From positions 1 through 43,583 of the forward strand of contig CAZHNS010000021.1 in NCBI GenBank assembly GCA_964534175.1: 43,583 nucleotides of DNA, read 5' to 3'. The position numbers and the translations under genes are program-made. Below, piece by piece: positions 34,158-41,609 of this stretch; the stretch's first letter is position 1; every line of letters begins with the position of its first letter. Source of the stretch: JAFGHJ01 sp964534175 (GTDB taxonomy: Bacteria > Hydrothermota > UBA3072). Under the pieces are notes generated by a model, which saw only the letters and a program-made list of their open reading frames with translations, ran no database searches and was not told where the DNA came from.

Positions 34158-34186
34158 TTGACAAGAGGGTTGATTTGGCTTATAAT
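34158..34186 (+). promoter_or_regulatory. Consensus promoter of the tonB gene
   Basis: Perfect sigma70 consensus: TTGACA (34158-34163), 17-bp spacer, TATAAT (34181-34186). It separates tonB from the operon upstream. Confidence 0.85.
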
Positions 34187-34219
34187 AATAGTAGATAGAA
34201 GTTTTTAAAGGAGGTGTGT

Positions 34220-34843
34220 ATGGATGGGCAAAATTACAATTTAAAAGATGTGTTTAGACTTCGTATCAGGATTTGTTTACTCTTAGTGTTGGTTGCCTTT
34301 ATCGTTGGATTTATTTTTAGCCCGGAAGTGGAGATAAAGCGTGAGATAGTCGAGCCCCCGGATACCACGATTCCATTAATACCTATTCCTTACGATGAGA
34401 TGGTAAACATATATGAAACACCTACAAATGACATAGATGAAGTTATTGATAAAGAATTTAAAGAAGAATATAAAGATGAGGAACCTGTCAGAACAAATAT
34501 TACTAATGATAATCCTAAGAAAGCCGGAGTTAAGTTTGGGGACGATGTAATATTTGATGCCTATGAAAAGAAGCCTGTACCTTTAAACCTTGATGAGGTA
34601 AATTTCGAATATCCAAGTCACCTTGCACATTTAGGAATTGAAGGTACCGTCTATCTTAAGTTATTAATAGATAAAGAGGGAAATGTCAGAGATGTGAGCT
34701 TATATAAATCTCTTCATCCTTTTCTTGATAAAGTCGCTGCTACGAAAGCATGGAAACTAAAATTTTCTCCTGCGATGCAGAGAGATAAGGCGGTTACGGT
34801 TTATTATTCTTTCCCGGTCGAATTTAAACTAAAGTCAAATTAG
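34220..34843 (+). CDS. TonB-like energy transducer
   Basis: A 207-residue protein. ATG 34220 lies 5 nt after aaaggagg; an in-frame GTG at 34214 overlaps that site and is rejected. One membrane helix (ICLLLVLVAFIVGFIF) lies near residue 20, then an acidic, proline-containing periplasmic linker, then the TonB C-terminal domain (about 125-207): YPSHLAHLGIEGTVYLKLLIDKEGNVRDV and WKLKFSPAMQ...VTVYYSFPVEFKL. It passes proton-motive energy to outer-membrane receptors, probably including the one at 29515. No ExbB/ExbD genes are visible here. Confidence 0.9.
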   Translation: MDGQNYNLKDVFRLRIRICLLLVLVAFIVGFIFSPEVEIKREIVEPPDTTIPLIPIPYDEMVNIYETPTNDIDEVIDKEFKEEYKDEEPVRTNITNDNPKKAGVKFGDDVIFDAYEKKPVPLNLDEVNFEYPSHLAHLGIEGTVYLKLLIDKEGNVRDVSLYKSLHPFLDKVAATKAWKLKFSPAMQRDKAVTVYYSFPVEFKLKSN

Positions 34844-34867
34844 TTAATCTGCCAGTAGAACAAATTT

Positions 34868-34921
34868 CTTGTATGGGTGGGAAGGGATTCTGACTTCTAG
34901 CTTCAAACTCCTAATTTCTTA
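34868..34921. repeat. Intergenic low-complexity repeat, short copy
   Basis: GGGTGGGAAGGGATTCTGAC then TTCTAGCTTC and AAACTCCTAATTTCTT match the block GGGATTCTAACTTCTAGCTTCTAACTCCTAA-type text at 37509-37545. It lies between convergent genes. Confidence 0.6.
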
Positions 34922-34922
34922 T

Positions 34923-35729
34923 TTATTCCTGTACGAATTTTTCTCTTTTAGCTTTTATATTTATTTCCTGAACTCTCTCGGCTATATCTGCGTTTATTGA
35001 CGTATAACCGTTGAAGGTTTTGGATGCTTCTGCCGGAATATCGAGATTTTGCAGGGCTTCATCAGCGATTATTGAACCTTCTTTATTCAAGAATTCTACT
35101 GTGGCTGTAAGAGTAATTGGTTCTTTTTCCTGATTGTAAACTGTAAATTGCCAGAAAAAATTCCATTTTTCATTGCCTCTTTCAGTAACTTTAGTATTTG
35201 CTCCGAAAATGTTCCATGTAGGTTTTTCTATGCTTGTTTCTGAAAGTTCAATTTTTCCTGATGCGGTCTTTTCCTCTTTTGTGCTTTCTTCGATTGTAGG
35301 TTTTTTTGTATCCCTGGTAGTTAGTGAAAGTTCTATTGGATCTTCAACCCCATAACCTGTGATCCTGCAAATCTTACCCGCTGAATCACTTTCAAATCCC
35401 ACTATTCCGGGTTTGTCGGCTTCTCCGGACATATATGCTTTGTCTTCACCTGTTTTATAAGTGATAGGATTTTCGAAAGCCATTCCTAAATCTTTTTTTA
35501 CCCATGAAATGGAACTGTTTTTAGGATAATGTCCTTTTTCCCAGGAGAATTTCTTTGCTGCTTTTTCTATTATTTTCATATTTTCTTTAACGGATACGAT
35601 TGTTATTGCTTCGCTGACCTGTTCGTAGGATTCACCCACTACAGAAATATACGGGGACATTAAATGTCCAAGCGCAACACCCGCTACGAAAGCAAGGATT
35701 ATTAAAATTACAGCACTTCTCTTTTTCAT
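34923..35729 (-). CDS. Membrane-anchored envelope protein of unknown function
   Basis: A 268-residue protein with an N-terminal signal anchor (RSAVILIILAFVAGVALGHLM). Residues about 45-125 (ENMKIIEKAAKKFSWEKGHYPKNSSI, AFENPITYKTG) look like the soluble part of type II secretion pseudopilins, without their prepilin signal. After a charged Thr/Glu/Lys linker, about 155-268 form a beta-rich domain (WNFFWQFTVYNQEKEPITLTATVEFLN) resembling FxLYD-type domains. Ribosome site aggagga. It probably faces the periplasm. Function not recognised. Confidence 0.75.
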   Translation of the reverse strand: MKKRSAVILIILAFVAGVALGHLMSPYISVVGESYEQVSEAITIVSVKENMKIIEKAAKKFSWEKGHYPKNSSISWVKKDLGMAFENPITYKTGEDKAYMSGEADKPGIVGFESDSAGKICRITGYGVEDPIELSLTTRDTKKPTIEESTKEEKTASGKIELSETSIEKPTWNIFGANTKVTERGNEKWNFFWQFTVYNQEKEPITLTATVEFLNKEGSIIADEALQNLDIPAEASKTFNGYTSINADIAERVQEINIKAKREKFVQE

Positions 35730-35758
35730 TACTTCCTCCTAAGATGGATTTATGTATA

Positions 35759-35787
35759 AGTATAATAGATTCACTTTCTTAAGTCAA
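35759..35787 (-). promoter_or_regulatory. Predicted promoter of the 34923-35729 gene
   Basis: On the minus strand TTGACT (35787-35782), 17-bp spacer, TATACT (35764-35759), 30 bp before the start codon. Confidence 0.65.
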
Positions 35788-35864
35788 GTATTTAATATCG
35801 TTTACGATGAAGAGAATTTCTGGCGTATGGTGTCTTTGGCTGAAGAAAAAATCATTGGTAAGGT

Positions 35865-36431
35865 TTAAAATTCCTTTCTGATTTGGATGAGTAACCCCCT
35901 GTTATAGTCGTCTGCGATACCTTCTACGCTTGAGTATGGAGCCCAATTAGTTGTTCTGTAGCCTATACTCATATACAAAGGAACTAAGCCAGCCACCCCT
36001 ATGAGAGCACCGTAACCGAGTAATGGATATTCAGTGTACCCATCTTCATCTTCGCCGGGGATAAGCGCTAGTACTACTCCCAAAGTACAAACAGTTAACC
36101 CTCCCCAAAAGAGCATATTTCCCTTTTTTCTGTAACTGGCTGCTTGCCGGGCTTCTCTCTCATAGCCGGTTTTTCGGAAAAACTCTTCCTCTGAGATTGG
36201 AGTAAATCCCTCATATGAGTGCCATTTCCTCCAGCTTGTAGCGCTTATCATTCCAGCACTATAAGACCCCATAGCCATTCCTGTTACTTCGACTGAAAGT
36301 TTCTTTTTTTCATATTCCCTTTTTTGTTCTGTAGATAACCCTGTCTGGGAAAAAATTGGCTTTACTATTCCAAACATTAAAATACTTAGCATAAATATCC
36401 GTGTAAATCTTACTAATTTATTTATTTTCAT
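35865..36431 (-). CDS. Exported protein with two hydrophobic segments, unknown function
   Basis: A 188-residue protein with a signal peptide (FTRIFMLSILMFGIVKPIFSQ, likely cut near residue 29). A charged stretch (STEQKREYEKKKLSVEV) and an EEEFFRKTGYEREARQA region precede two hydrophobic segments, MLFWGGLTVCTLGVVLALI and LLGYGALIGVAGLVPLYMSIGY. The end, DDYNRGLLIQIRKEF, finishes on Phe as many outer-membrane proteins do, but too few beta strands are evident to call a barrel. No family recognised. The ribosome site (tagggggat) is moderate. Confidence 0.65.
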   Translation of the reverse strand: MKINKLVRFTRIFMLSILMFGIVKPIFSQTGLSTEQKREYEKKKLSVEVTGMAMGSYSAGMISATSWRKWHSYEGFTPISEEEFFRKTGYEREARQAASYRKKGNMLFWGGLTVCTLGVVLALIPGEDEDGYTEYPLLGYGALIGVAGLVPLYMSIGYRTTNWAPYSSVEGIADDYNRGLLIQIRKEF

Positions 36432-36453
36432 GATATCCCCCTATATTTGAAAC

Positions 36454-36482
36454 AGTATAGGATAAAACTATAATCTTGTCAA
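36454..36482 (-). promoter_or_regulatory. Predicted promoter of the 35865-36431 gene
   Basis: On the minus strand TTGACA (36482-36477), 17-bp spacer, TATACT (36459-36454), 22 bp before the ATG. Confidence 0.75.
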
Positions 36483-36540
36483 GATAAAAATTGGAGTGTT
36501 AAATAGGAGTAAAAGGAACTCAGATTCAGAAGAATTTTTT

Positions 36541-36630
36541 TGTTTTTTATATTAGTGCTATTAGTGTGATTTGTTGTTTTAGTAGTTTTGGTGTGTAGGG
36601 CTTTGTTTTGACTCGTGGCTAAAGACAAGA
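36541..36630. repeat. Intergenic low-complexity repeat copy 4
   Basis: Within the 292-bp gap before rpiA, TGATTTGTTGTTTT (from 36568) recurs at 37471, and GGGCTTTGTTTTGACTCGTG recurs with one change at 29374. It ends just before the rpiA promoter. I see no gene in this gap. Confidence 0.6.
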
Positions 36631-36638
36631 ATAATTGC

Positions 36639-36666
36639 TTGACATGCAAAGAGCATAAGTTATATT
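36639..36666 (+). promoter_or_regulatory. Predicted promoter of rpiA
   Basis: TTGACA (36639-36644), 16-bp spacer, TATATT (36661-36666), 57 bp before the ATG. Confidence 0.7.
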
Positions 36667-36723
36667 TGTTTTAGGATAATAGATTCATATCAAAGTAAAA
36701 ATTAAGAAAAGGGAGTTTTGAGA

Positions 36724-37401
36724 ATGATTGATAAAGAAAAAGAATTAGCCGGTTCAGCTGTTTCAGATTTTTTGTCCGACGGCATGATTTTGGGGCTCGG
36801 TACGGGTTCGACTTTTTATTACGCGATTAAAAAAATAGGTGAAATGGTAAAAGATGGCTTAAAGATAAAAGCGGTTTCCACCTCGTCTTCCACGGATAAA
36901 TTGGCGGAATCTTTAAATATTCCGCTGTTATCCATAGATGATATCGATGAAATCGATTTAACTATTGACGGAGCCGATGAAGTTGATCCGGAATTTAACG
37001 GAATAAAAGGAGGCGGAGGAGCCTTGTTGTTCGAAAAAGTAGTGGCAAAATCCTCAAAGCAAAATCTCTGGGTGGTGAATGCCGCTAAAATGGTGGATAA
37101 ATTGGGCGCTTTTCCGCTGCCCATCGAGGTGGTTCCTTATGCGCTTAGTAATGTTTTTAAAAAGTTAGAAGCTCGCGGATACAATCCTAAGATCAGGATA
37201 AAAGAAGGAGAAAAATATCTTACAGACAGCGGTAATCATATAATAGACGCAAGTTTAGGTGTAATCGAAGACGCTTATAAATTGGAAGTCGAATTAAACA
37301 TGATTCCCGGTGTGGTCGAAAACGGCCTTTTTCTTGATGTTGTTGATATTGTTATTGTGGGGAAGGGGAACTCGGTGGAGGTTATAAGGAAAAGTTCGTA
37401 G
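36724..37401 (+). CDS. rpiA: Ribose-5-phosphate isomerase A
   Basis: A 225-residue protein. ATG 36724, 8 nt after gggag, is preferred over a TTG at 36718 only 2 nt from it. Family motifs in order are LGLGTGSTFYYAIKKIG, STSSSTDKLAESL, TIDGADEVDPEFNGIKGGGGALLFEKVVA (with the catalytic Asp and Glu), and GVVENGLFLDVVDIVIVG near the end. It interconverts ribose 5-phosphate and ribulose 5-phosphate in the pentose phosphate pathway. It stands alone, with its own promoter. Confidence 0.96.
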   Translation: MIDKEKELAGSAVSDFLSDGMILGLGTGSTFYYAIKKIGEMVKDGLKIKAVSTSSSTDKLAESLNIPLLSIDDIDEIDLTIDGADEVDPEFNGIKGGGGALLFEKVVAKSSKQNLWVVNAAKMVDKLGAFPLPIEVVPYALSNVFKKLEARGYNPKIRIKEGEKYLTDSGNHIIDASLGVIEDAYKLEVELNMIPGVVENGLFLDVVDIVIVGKGNSVEVIRKSS

Positions 37402-37642
37402 TTAATTGAAGTTTCTGGTTACTAGTTTAGTGTTTCGAGTAAAAAAACTAAAAAAATTCGTGCCATTTGTTTGATTTGTTGTTTTTCTTAGTCTTTTTAG
37501 GGTGTGATGGGATTCTAACTTCTAGCTTCTAACTCCTAACTCCTTTCTTATTTTGTGTTCTCCGTGTTTTTGTGTGATAATAAATTGGTGCTGTGGGGTT
37601 GGGTTTCTTGACTCCCGACTGATGACTTGCGACTCAGGACTC
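37402..37642. repeat. Intergenic low-complexity repeat copy 5 (longest)
   Basis: It occupies most of the 378-bp gap between rpiA and nfnA. Blocks in order: TGATTTGTTGTTTTTCTTAG, GGGATTCTAACTTCTAGC with TTCTAACTCC, TTGTGTTCTCCGTGTTTTTG, and GGGTTTCTTGACTCCCGACT with GATGACTTGCGACTC. Each block has a relative in another intergenic region of this window. There is no credible gene. Confidence 0.7.
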
Positions 37643-37666
37643 TTTTTGAACTTTGAGGTTCAAAAA
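37643..37666. repeat. Hairpin just upstream of the nfn promoter
   Basis: The arms TTTTTGAAC (37643-37651) and GTTCAAAAA (37658-37666) have loop TTTGAG, ending 6 bp before the -35. Same shape and loop as the hairpin at 10188-10208 although the stem bases differ. Confidence 0.6.
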
Positions 37667-37672
37667 CCACCA

Positions 37673-37700
37673 TTGACAAATTTCTTGATTATCGTATATT
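37673..37700 (+). promoter_or_regulatory. Predicted promoter of nfnAB
   Basis: TTGACA (37673-37678), 16-bp spacer, TATATT (37695-37700), about 80 bp before the nfnA start. Confidence 0.7.
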
Positions 37701-37779
37701 TAAAATCTTAATAAACTTTTATATCCCGTAATAACAAATAATTAAGGTATATAAAGAAAAGCAATTATAGGAGTTATGC

Positions 37780-38616
37780 ATGTATAAGATATTGGAAAAA
37801 GAAAAAATTGGACCGAATTTGAATAAATTCGTAATAGAAGCGCCGCTTGTGCCCAGGAATTACCAGCCGGGGCAGTTCGTAATATTAAAAGTAGATGAGG
37901 TAGGCGAGCGAATTCCTATTACTATAGCGGAAGCGGATAAAGATAAAGGAACGATTACATTATTTGTTCAGGAAGTGGGAAAGACCACTTATAAGCTCGG
38001 AGAGCTTAAAGCAGGAGATTTCATCTCGGATGTGGTAGGACCACTCGGACATCCAGCCAAAGTGGATAAAATCGGTACTGTGGTGACGATAGGCGGAGGA
38101 GTAGGTACCGCTATTGTGTATCCTGAAACTAAGGCGTTTAAAGAAGCAGGGAATTATGTTATTTCCATAATTGGTTTCAGAAATAAGGAGCATGTTATTT
38201 TAGAAGAAGAAATGAGAGAAGCTTCGGATGAATTATATGTTTTAACAGATGATGGTTCTTACGGAAAGAAAGGGTTCACTACCGACGAATTACAGGAACT
38301 TGAGAGCGCTGGCAGAAAAATGGATCTTGTGATCGCTGTAGGTCCCGCGGTAATGATGAAGAAAGTTTCAGAAATGACAAAGGAGTATAATGTAAAAACT
38401 ATTGTTTCTCTGAATTCTGCGATGATGGATGCAACAGGTATGTGTGGTGGCTGCAGAGTTGAAGTTAATGGAGAGACAAAATTCGCGTGTGTAGACGGAC
38501 CGGAATTTGACGGGCATAAGGTAAACTTCGACTTGCTTATAAAACGCCTTTCCACTTACGAAAGACAAGAGAAAGAAGCGTTCGACAGTTATCAAAAATG
38601 TAAGTTAGAAGAGTAA
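37780..38616 (+). CDS. nfnA: NADH-dependent ferredoxin:NADP+ oxidoreductase subunit A (NfnA/SudB-like)
   Basis: A 278-residue protein. The FAD-binding barrel (YQPGQFVILKVDEVGERIPITIAEAD), nucleotide-binding domain (VVTIGGGVGTAIVYPETKA) and a [2Fe-2S] site from Cys222, Cys225 and Cys237 (GMCGGC...FACVDG) match NfnA, in which an upstream Asp is the fourth ligand (Asp217 here). With NfnB it couples NADH oxidation and NADP+ reduction to reduced ferredoxin by flavin-based bifurcation. Homologues also act as sulfide dehydrogenase. The stop codon directly abuts the nfnB ATG. Ribosome site taggag. Confidence 0.93.
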   Translation: MYKILEKEKIGPNLNKFVIEAPLVPRNYQPGQFVILKVDEVGERIPITIAEADKDKGTITLFVQEVGKTTYKLGELKAGDFISDVVGPLGHPAKVDKIGTVVTIGGGVGTAIVYPETKAFKEAGNYVISIIGFRNKEHVILEEEMREASDELYVLTDDGSYGKKGFTTDELQELESAGRKMDLVIAVGPAVMMKKVSEMTKEYNVKTIVSLNSAMMDATGMCGGCRVEVNGETKFACVDGPEFDGHKVNFDLLIKRLSTYERQEKEAFDSYQKCKLEE

Positions 38617-40023
38617 ATGAGCGGTAAGCAGCAAAAGGCTCCCCGTGAGCCTATGCCGAAACAGGAAGTTAAGGAAAGGGTAGAAAATTTTAATGAAGTT
38701 GCTCTGGGTTACACCGAAGAGCAGGCAAGAAAAGAAGCCCAGAGGTGTTTGCAATGTCCTAAACCCCTTTGTGTTCAAGGCTGTCCGGTCGATATAGATA
38801 TTCCCGAATTTATCAGACTAATTGTTGAATCAAAATACATAGAAGCAGCAAAGAAGATAAAGGAAGACGATATTCTGCCCAGAATGACAGGTAGGGTATG
38901 CCCCCAAGAAGATCAATGTGAGGCTCAGTGTATTCTGGGTGTAAAAGGAAGCCCTGTGGCAATAGGGCGTCTTGAGCGTTTTGTTTCCGACTATGAAGCT
39001 GCCAATACTGAATTGGAAGCGCCGGCAATGGGGGAAAAGAAAAGTAAAAAAGTTGCAGTTGTGGGTTCCGGTCCTGCGGGTTTGACTGTTGCTGCTGATT
39101 GCGCGAGAATGGGATATGACGTTAAGGTTTTCGAAGCCCTGCATAAACCGGGAGGAGTTCTTGCTTATGGCATTCCGGAATTCAGACTGCCGAAAGAGAT
39201 TGTAGGGCGGGAAGTCGAAACTCTTAAAAAAATGGGTGTCGAGCTAGAGTGTAACGTAATAGTAGGGAAAACAATTACGGTAGGACAGCTTTTTAAGGAA
39301 GGATATGAAGCAATATTTCTCGGAGTAGGCGCAGGTCTTCCGAGGTTCCTTGGGGTAAAAGGAGAAAATCTTTTAGGTATTTATTCTGCCAATGAGTTTT
39401 TGACAAGGATAAATTTAATGAAAGCGTACAAATTCCCTGAGTATGATACTCCGATAAGTGTCGGTAAAAAAGTCGCGGTTGTCGGTGGGGGTAACGTCGC
39501 GATGGATTCTGCCCGTAGTGCCTTGAGGCTCGGAGCGGAGGAAGTTCATATAGTTTACAGGCGCTCACGTAAGGAAATGCCGGCGAGAAATGAAGAAATC
39601 GAAAACGCGGAAGAAGAAGGAGTGATTTTTGATTTACTGGTTAATCCACTTGAGTTTATAGGAGATGAGAAGGGTTGGGTTAAATCGATCAAGATGATAA
39701 GAATGGAGCTTGGTGAGGAGGATGATTCAGGCAGAAGAAGACCTGTTCCCATTTCCGGAAGTGAATTTACCTACAATGTAGATACAGTAGTTGTTGCAAT
39801 AGGTCAAAAAGCAAACCCGATACTTTTAGATGCTACCCCCGAAATCAAAAGAAATAAATGGGGGTATATTGATGCTGACCCTGAGAGTGGCAAAACCTCG
39901 ATGAAAGGTGTATTCGCGGGCGGTGATATCGTAACCGGAGAAGCTACCGTGATAGCCGCAATGGGTGCGGGTAGAAAAGCTGCCAGAGCTATCGATGAAT
40001 ATTTAAAAACCGGTAAGTGGTGA
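38617..40023 (+). CDS. nfnB: NADH-dependent ferredoxin:NADP+ oxidoreductase subunit B (NfnB/SudA, GltD-like)
   Basis: A 468-residue GltD-like subunit. The N-terminal part binds two [4Fe-4S] clusters (RCLQCPKPLCVQGCPVDI and GRVCPQEDQCEAQC). Then come an FAD site (VGSGPAGLTVAADCARMGYDV, KPGGVLAYGIPEFRLPK) and an NADPH site (VVGGGNVAMDSARSALRLGAE, VYRRSRKEMPAR), ending with GVFAGGDIVTGEATVIAAMGAG. It carries the bifurcating flavin and exchanges electrons with ferredoxin, probably the acceptor of KorAB. ATG immediately follows the nfnA stop, so the two are translationally coupled. Confidence 0.94.
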   Translation: MSGKQQKAPREPMPKQEVKERVENFNEVALGYTEEQARKEAQRCLQCPKPLCVQGCPVDIDIPEFIRLIVESKYIEAAKKIKEDDILPRMTGRVCPQEDQCEAQCILGVKGSPVAIGRLERFVSDYEAANTELEAPAMGEKKSKKVAVVGSGPAGLTVAADCARMGYDVKVFEALHKPGGVLAYGIPEFRLPKEIVGREVETLKKMGVELECNVIVGKTITVGQLFKEGYEAIFLGVGAGLPRFLGVKGENLLGIYSANEFLTRINLMKAYKFPEYDTPISVGKKVAVVGGGNVAMDSARSALRLGAEEVHIVYRRSRKEMPARNEEIENAEEEGVIFDLLVNPLEFIGDEKGWVKSIKMIRMELGEEDDSGRRRPVPISGSEFTYNVDTVVVAIGQKANPILLDATPEIKRNKWGYIDADPESGKTSMKGVFAGGDIVTGEATVIAAMGAGRKAARAIDEYLKTGKW

Positions 40024-40112
40024 AAAGCAACCGTCGATATCACAAGTTTTTTAAATAAATTTTCACAAAAAGTTACAACAAATAACTAAATTTTTGTCTT
40101 TAAATAACATTG

Positions 40113-40254
40113 AAAGGACTTGCGGTCGATTTTCCACCGAGGTTTTGTTCAGGCGTGCTACTCCGAAAAACCGCAGTCAGTTTCCCCTGCGGGTGTCGTT
40201 CAGGTATACCTTTCTAAAAAACCGAAATCGATTTCCCCAGCGAGGAAATCGTTT
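40113..40254. repeat. Three degenerate tandem units (about 51 bp), each able to form a hairpin
   Basis: Units 2 (from 40148) and 3 (from 40198) both start GTTCAGG, then share AAAAACCG and TTTCCCC...GCG; most differences are C/T or G/A changes. A partial unit 1 lies at 40123-40147. Each has its own stem: CGGT/ACCG, CCGCAG/CTGCGG and CGATTTCC/GGAAATCG. The stem sequences differ but pairing is kept, which points to selection on structure. The remainder of the 415-bp gap upstream is A/T-rich with no gene. Confidence 0.65.
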
Positions 40255-40344
40255 CTTGTCTCTCGACTTCGCTCCTTTTTACTAAGTAAAAAGACCATGC
40301 CCGCTCAGTCTGCGAGGCATTTTTTATGAAAGGTATACCTGAAC
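40198..40344. repeat. 147-bp element bounded by a perfect 17-bp inverted repeat
   Basis: GTTCAGGTATACCTTTC (40198-40214) and GAAAGGTATACCTGAAC (40328-40344) are exact reverse complements, and each contains the palindrome AGGTATACCT. Between them lie the unit-3 hairpin, a second hairpin CTTTTTAC/GTAAAAAG (40275-40293) and a terminator-like hairpin (40297-40325). It could be a MITE-like element or a structured RNA. No target-site duplication is evident. Confidence 0.65.
40297..40325 (+). terminator. Probable rho-independent terminator inside the structured element
   Basis: Stem ATGCCCGC / GCG-a-GGCAT (one bulged A) with 7-nt loop, followed by six T. It could end the nfnAB transcript or a small RNA made from the element. 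Confidence 0.6.
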
Positions 40345-40392
40345 TTTTAGTATTTTAATGAAAAAATCATTAAGCTCCTCAGTATAAAATCC

Positions 40393-40420
40393 TTGACTTA
40401 TTGTCTGACAGCAATATTTA
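40393..40420 (+). promoter_or_regulatory. Possible promoter of the GT4 gene
   Basis: TTGACT (40393-40398), 16-bp spacer, TATTTA (40415-40420). A short leader of about 12 nt with only a weak ribosome site (ATGGA) precedes the start codon. Confidence 0.4.
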
Positions 40421-40438
40421 TTATGATGGATAATTTTT

Positions 40439-41542
40439 ATGAGAAAGACAATAAAAATTCTTCAAGTATCTGATTCATACTATCCTGACCCTGGCGGAGT
40501 CAGCGAAGTTCTTTATCATCTATCAAAAGCCCTTCGTAATCTGGGTAATGAAGTGCATATCTTAACTGGCGGGCATCCCGGGGCAAAAAAAGAGGAAGGG
40601 GTAGCAAGACTTGGAAAGAGAATCAGCCTTTACGCCAATAAGAGCGAGGTAAACTGGACTTTTTCTCCGGGGCTTTTTCCGAAAGTAAAAAGATTTATTA
40701 ACGATAATTCATTCGATATTATTCACACGCATGGCCCTTTTGCTCCGAATATTTCCTTTTTAGCTCTTTTATATTCCAACGCCGTAAATGTGTCAACATT
40801 CCACACTGCCTTTTCGGGCTTTAATTACTATAAACTTTCAAAGTTTTTATTTACCGGTATATCGAGAAAAATAGACGGTTCAATATGTGTATCCAAATAT
40901 GCGTTGAGAGAGATTTACCCTCATTTCCCGAAAGGCAATTATAAAATTATACCCAATGGAGTGGATACTTCGCGTTTTAGCCCTCGTGGAAAAAAGTTAA
41001 AAGAATTCAGAGATAGAAAGATTATACTATTTCTGGGAAGATTGGATCCCAGGAAAGGTTTATCGGTAATGTTAAAAGCTTTTCCATTAATAAAGAAAGA
41101 AGTTCCTGATGTGGTACTTTTGGTTGTGGGTAAAGGTGTTCCGCCGGAGGATATTCCAAAAGATTTCAAAAAAGATATAATTTTCAAAGGGATGATACCA
41201 AATGAAATGGTCCCGGTATATTATCGGAGTGCCGATCTCTATTGCTCTCCCGCTTTATATGGTGAAACTTTCGGAATTGTTCTTCTTGAAGCTATGGCTT
41301 GTGGTACACCGGTAATAGCTTCAAACATTGACGGATATAGAGAAGTAATACCGGATAAAAAAATGTTGTTCGAGAGAGGTAATCAGGAATCACTTGCGGA
41401 TAAAGCAATCTCAATTCTAAAAGACGCTTCAAAATCTAAAAAGGTTAGAAAAATCGGTATCGAGACCGCAGAGAAATATGATTGGAACGCCGTTGCAGAA
41501 AAAACCGAAAGTTTCTACAAGTTATTAATTAAAAAGGGGTAG
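40439..41542 (+). CDS. GT4-family glycosyltransferase (PimA-like)
   Basis: A 367-residue GT-B enzyme. The N-terminal domain begins KILQVSDSYYPDPGGVSEVLYHLSKALRNLGNEVHILTGG and includes DIIHTHGPFAPNISFLAL and STFHTAFSG. The C-terminal nucleotide-sugar domain has ILFLGRLDPRKGLSVMLKAF and the EX7E region ETFGIVLLEAMACGTPVIAS. It most resembles phosphatidylinositol mannosyltransferase-like GT4 enzymes, which glycosylate lipids at the inner membrane. A role in glycolipid or surface polysaccharide synthesis is likely. Acceptor unknown. It stands alone, with a weak ribosome site. Confidence 0.88.
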   Translation: MRKTIKILQVSDSYYPDPGGVSEVLYHLSKALRNLGNEVHILTGGHPGAKKEEGVARLGKRISLYANKSEVNWTFSPGLFPKVKRFINDNSFDIIHTHGPFAPNISFLALLYSNAVNVSTFHTAFSGFNYYKLSKFLFTGISRKIDGSICVSKYALREIYPHFPKGNYKIIPNGVDTSRFSPRGKKLKEFRDRKIILFLGRLDPRKGLSVMLKAFPLIKKEVPDVVLLVVGKGVPPEDIPKDFKKDIIFKGMIPNEMVPVYYRSADLYCSPALYGETFGIVLLEAMACGTPVIASNIDGYREVIPDKKMLFERGNQESLADKAISILKDASKSKKVRKIGIETAEKYDWNAVAEKTESFYKLLIKKG

Positions 41543-41609
41543 TGGGGTTTAGTGTATTTAGTGAGTTTCGTGGAAAGTATAAAAAAAATCTTGTGGTAAA
41601 TTTAGGCTT

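Noticed and set aside
37658..37670. tRNA-like TTC-arm text (GGTTCAAAAACC)
   Set aside because: No cloverleaf can be drawn; the bases belong to the hairpin before the nfn promoter. No tRNA gene was found anywhere in the window.
40094..40329. Small plus-strand reading frames of about 63-69 codons across the structured repeats
   Set aside because: They run through hairpins and a terminator, have no ribosome site and are Arg/Phe/Ser-rich in a way that repeat units produce in any frame.
40113..40344. Possible CRISPR array in the 51-bp units
   Set aside because: There are only three degenerate copies, with no identical repeats separated by unique spacers and no cas genes; the units are contiguous.
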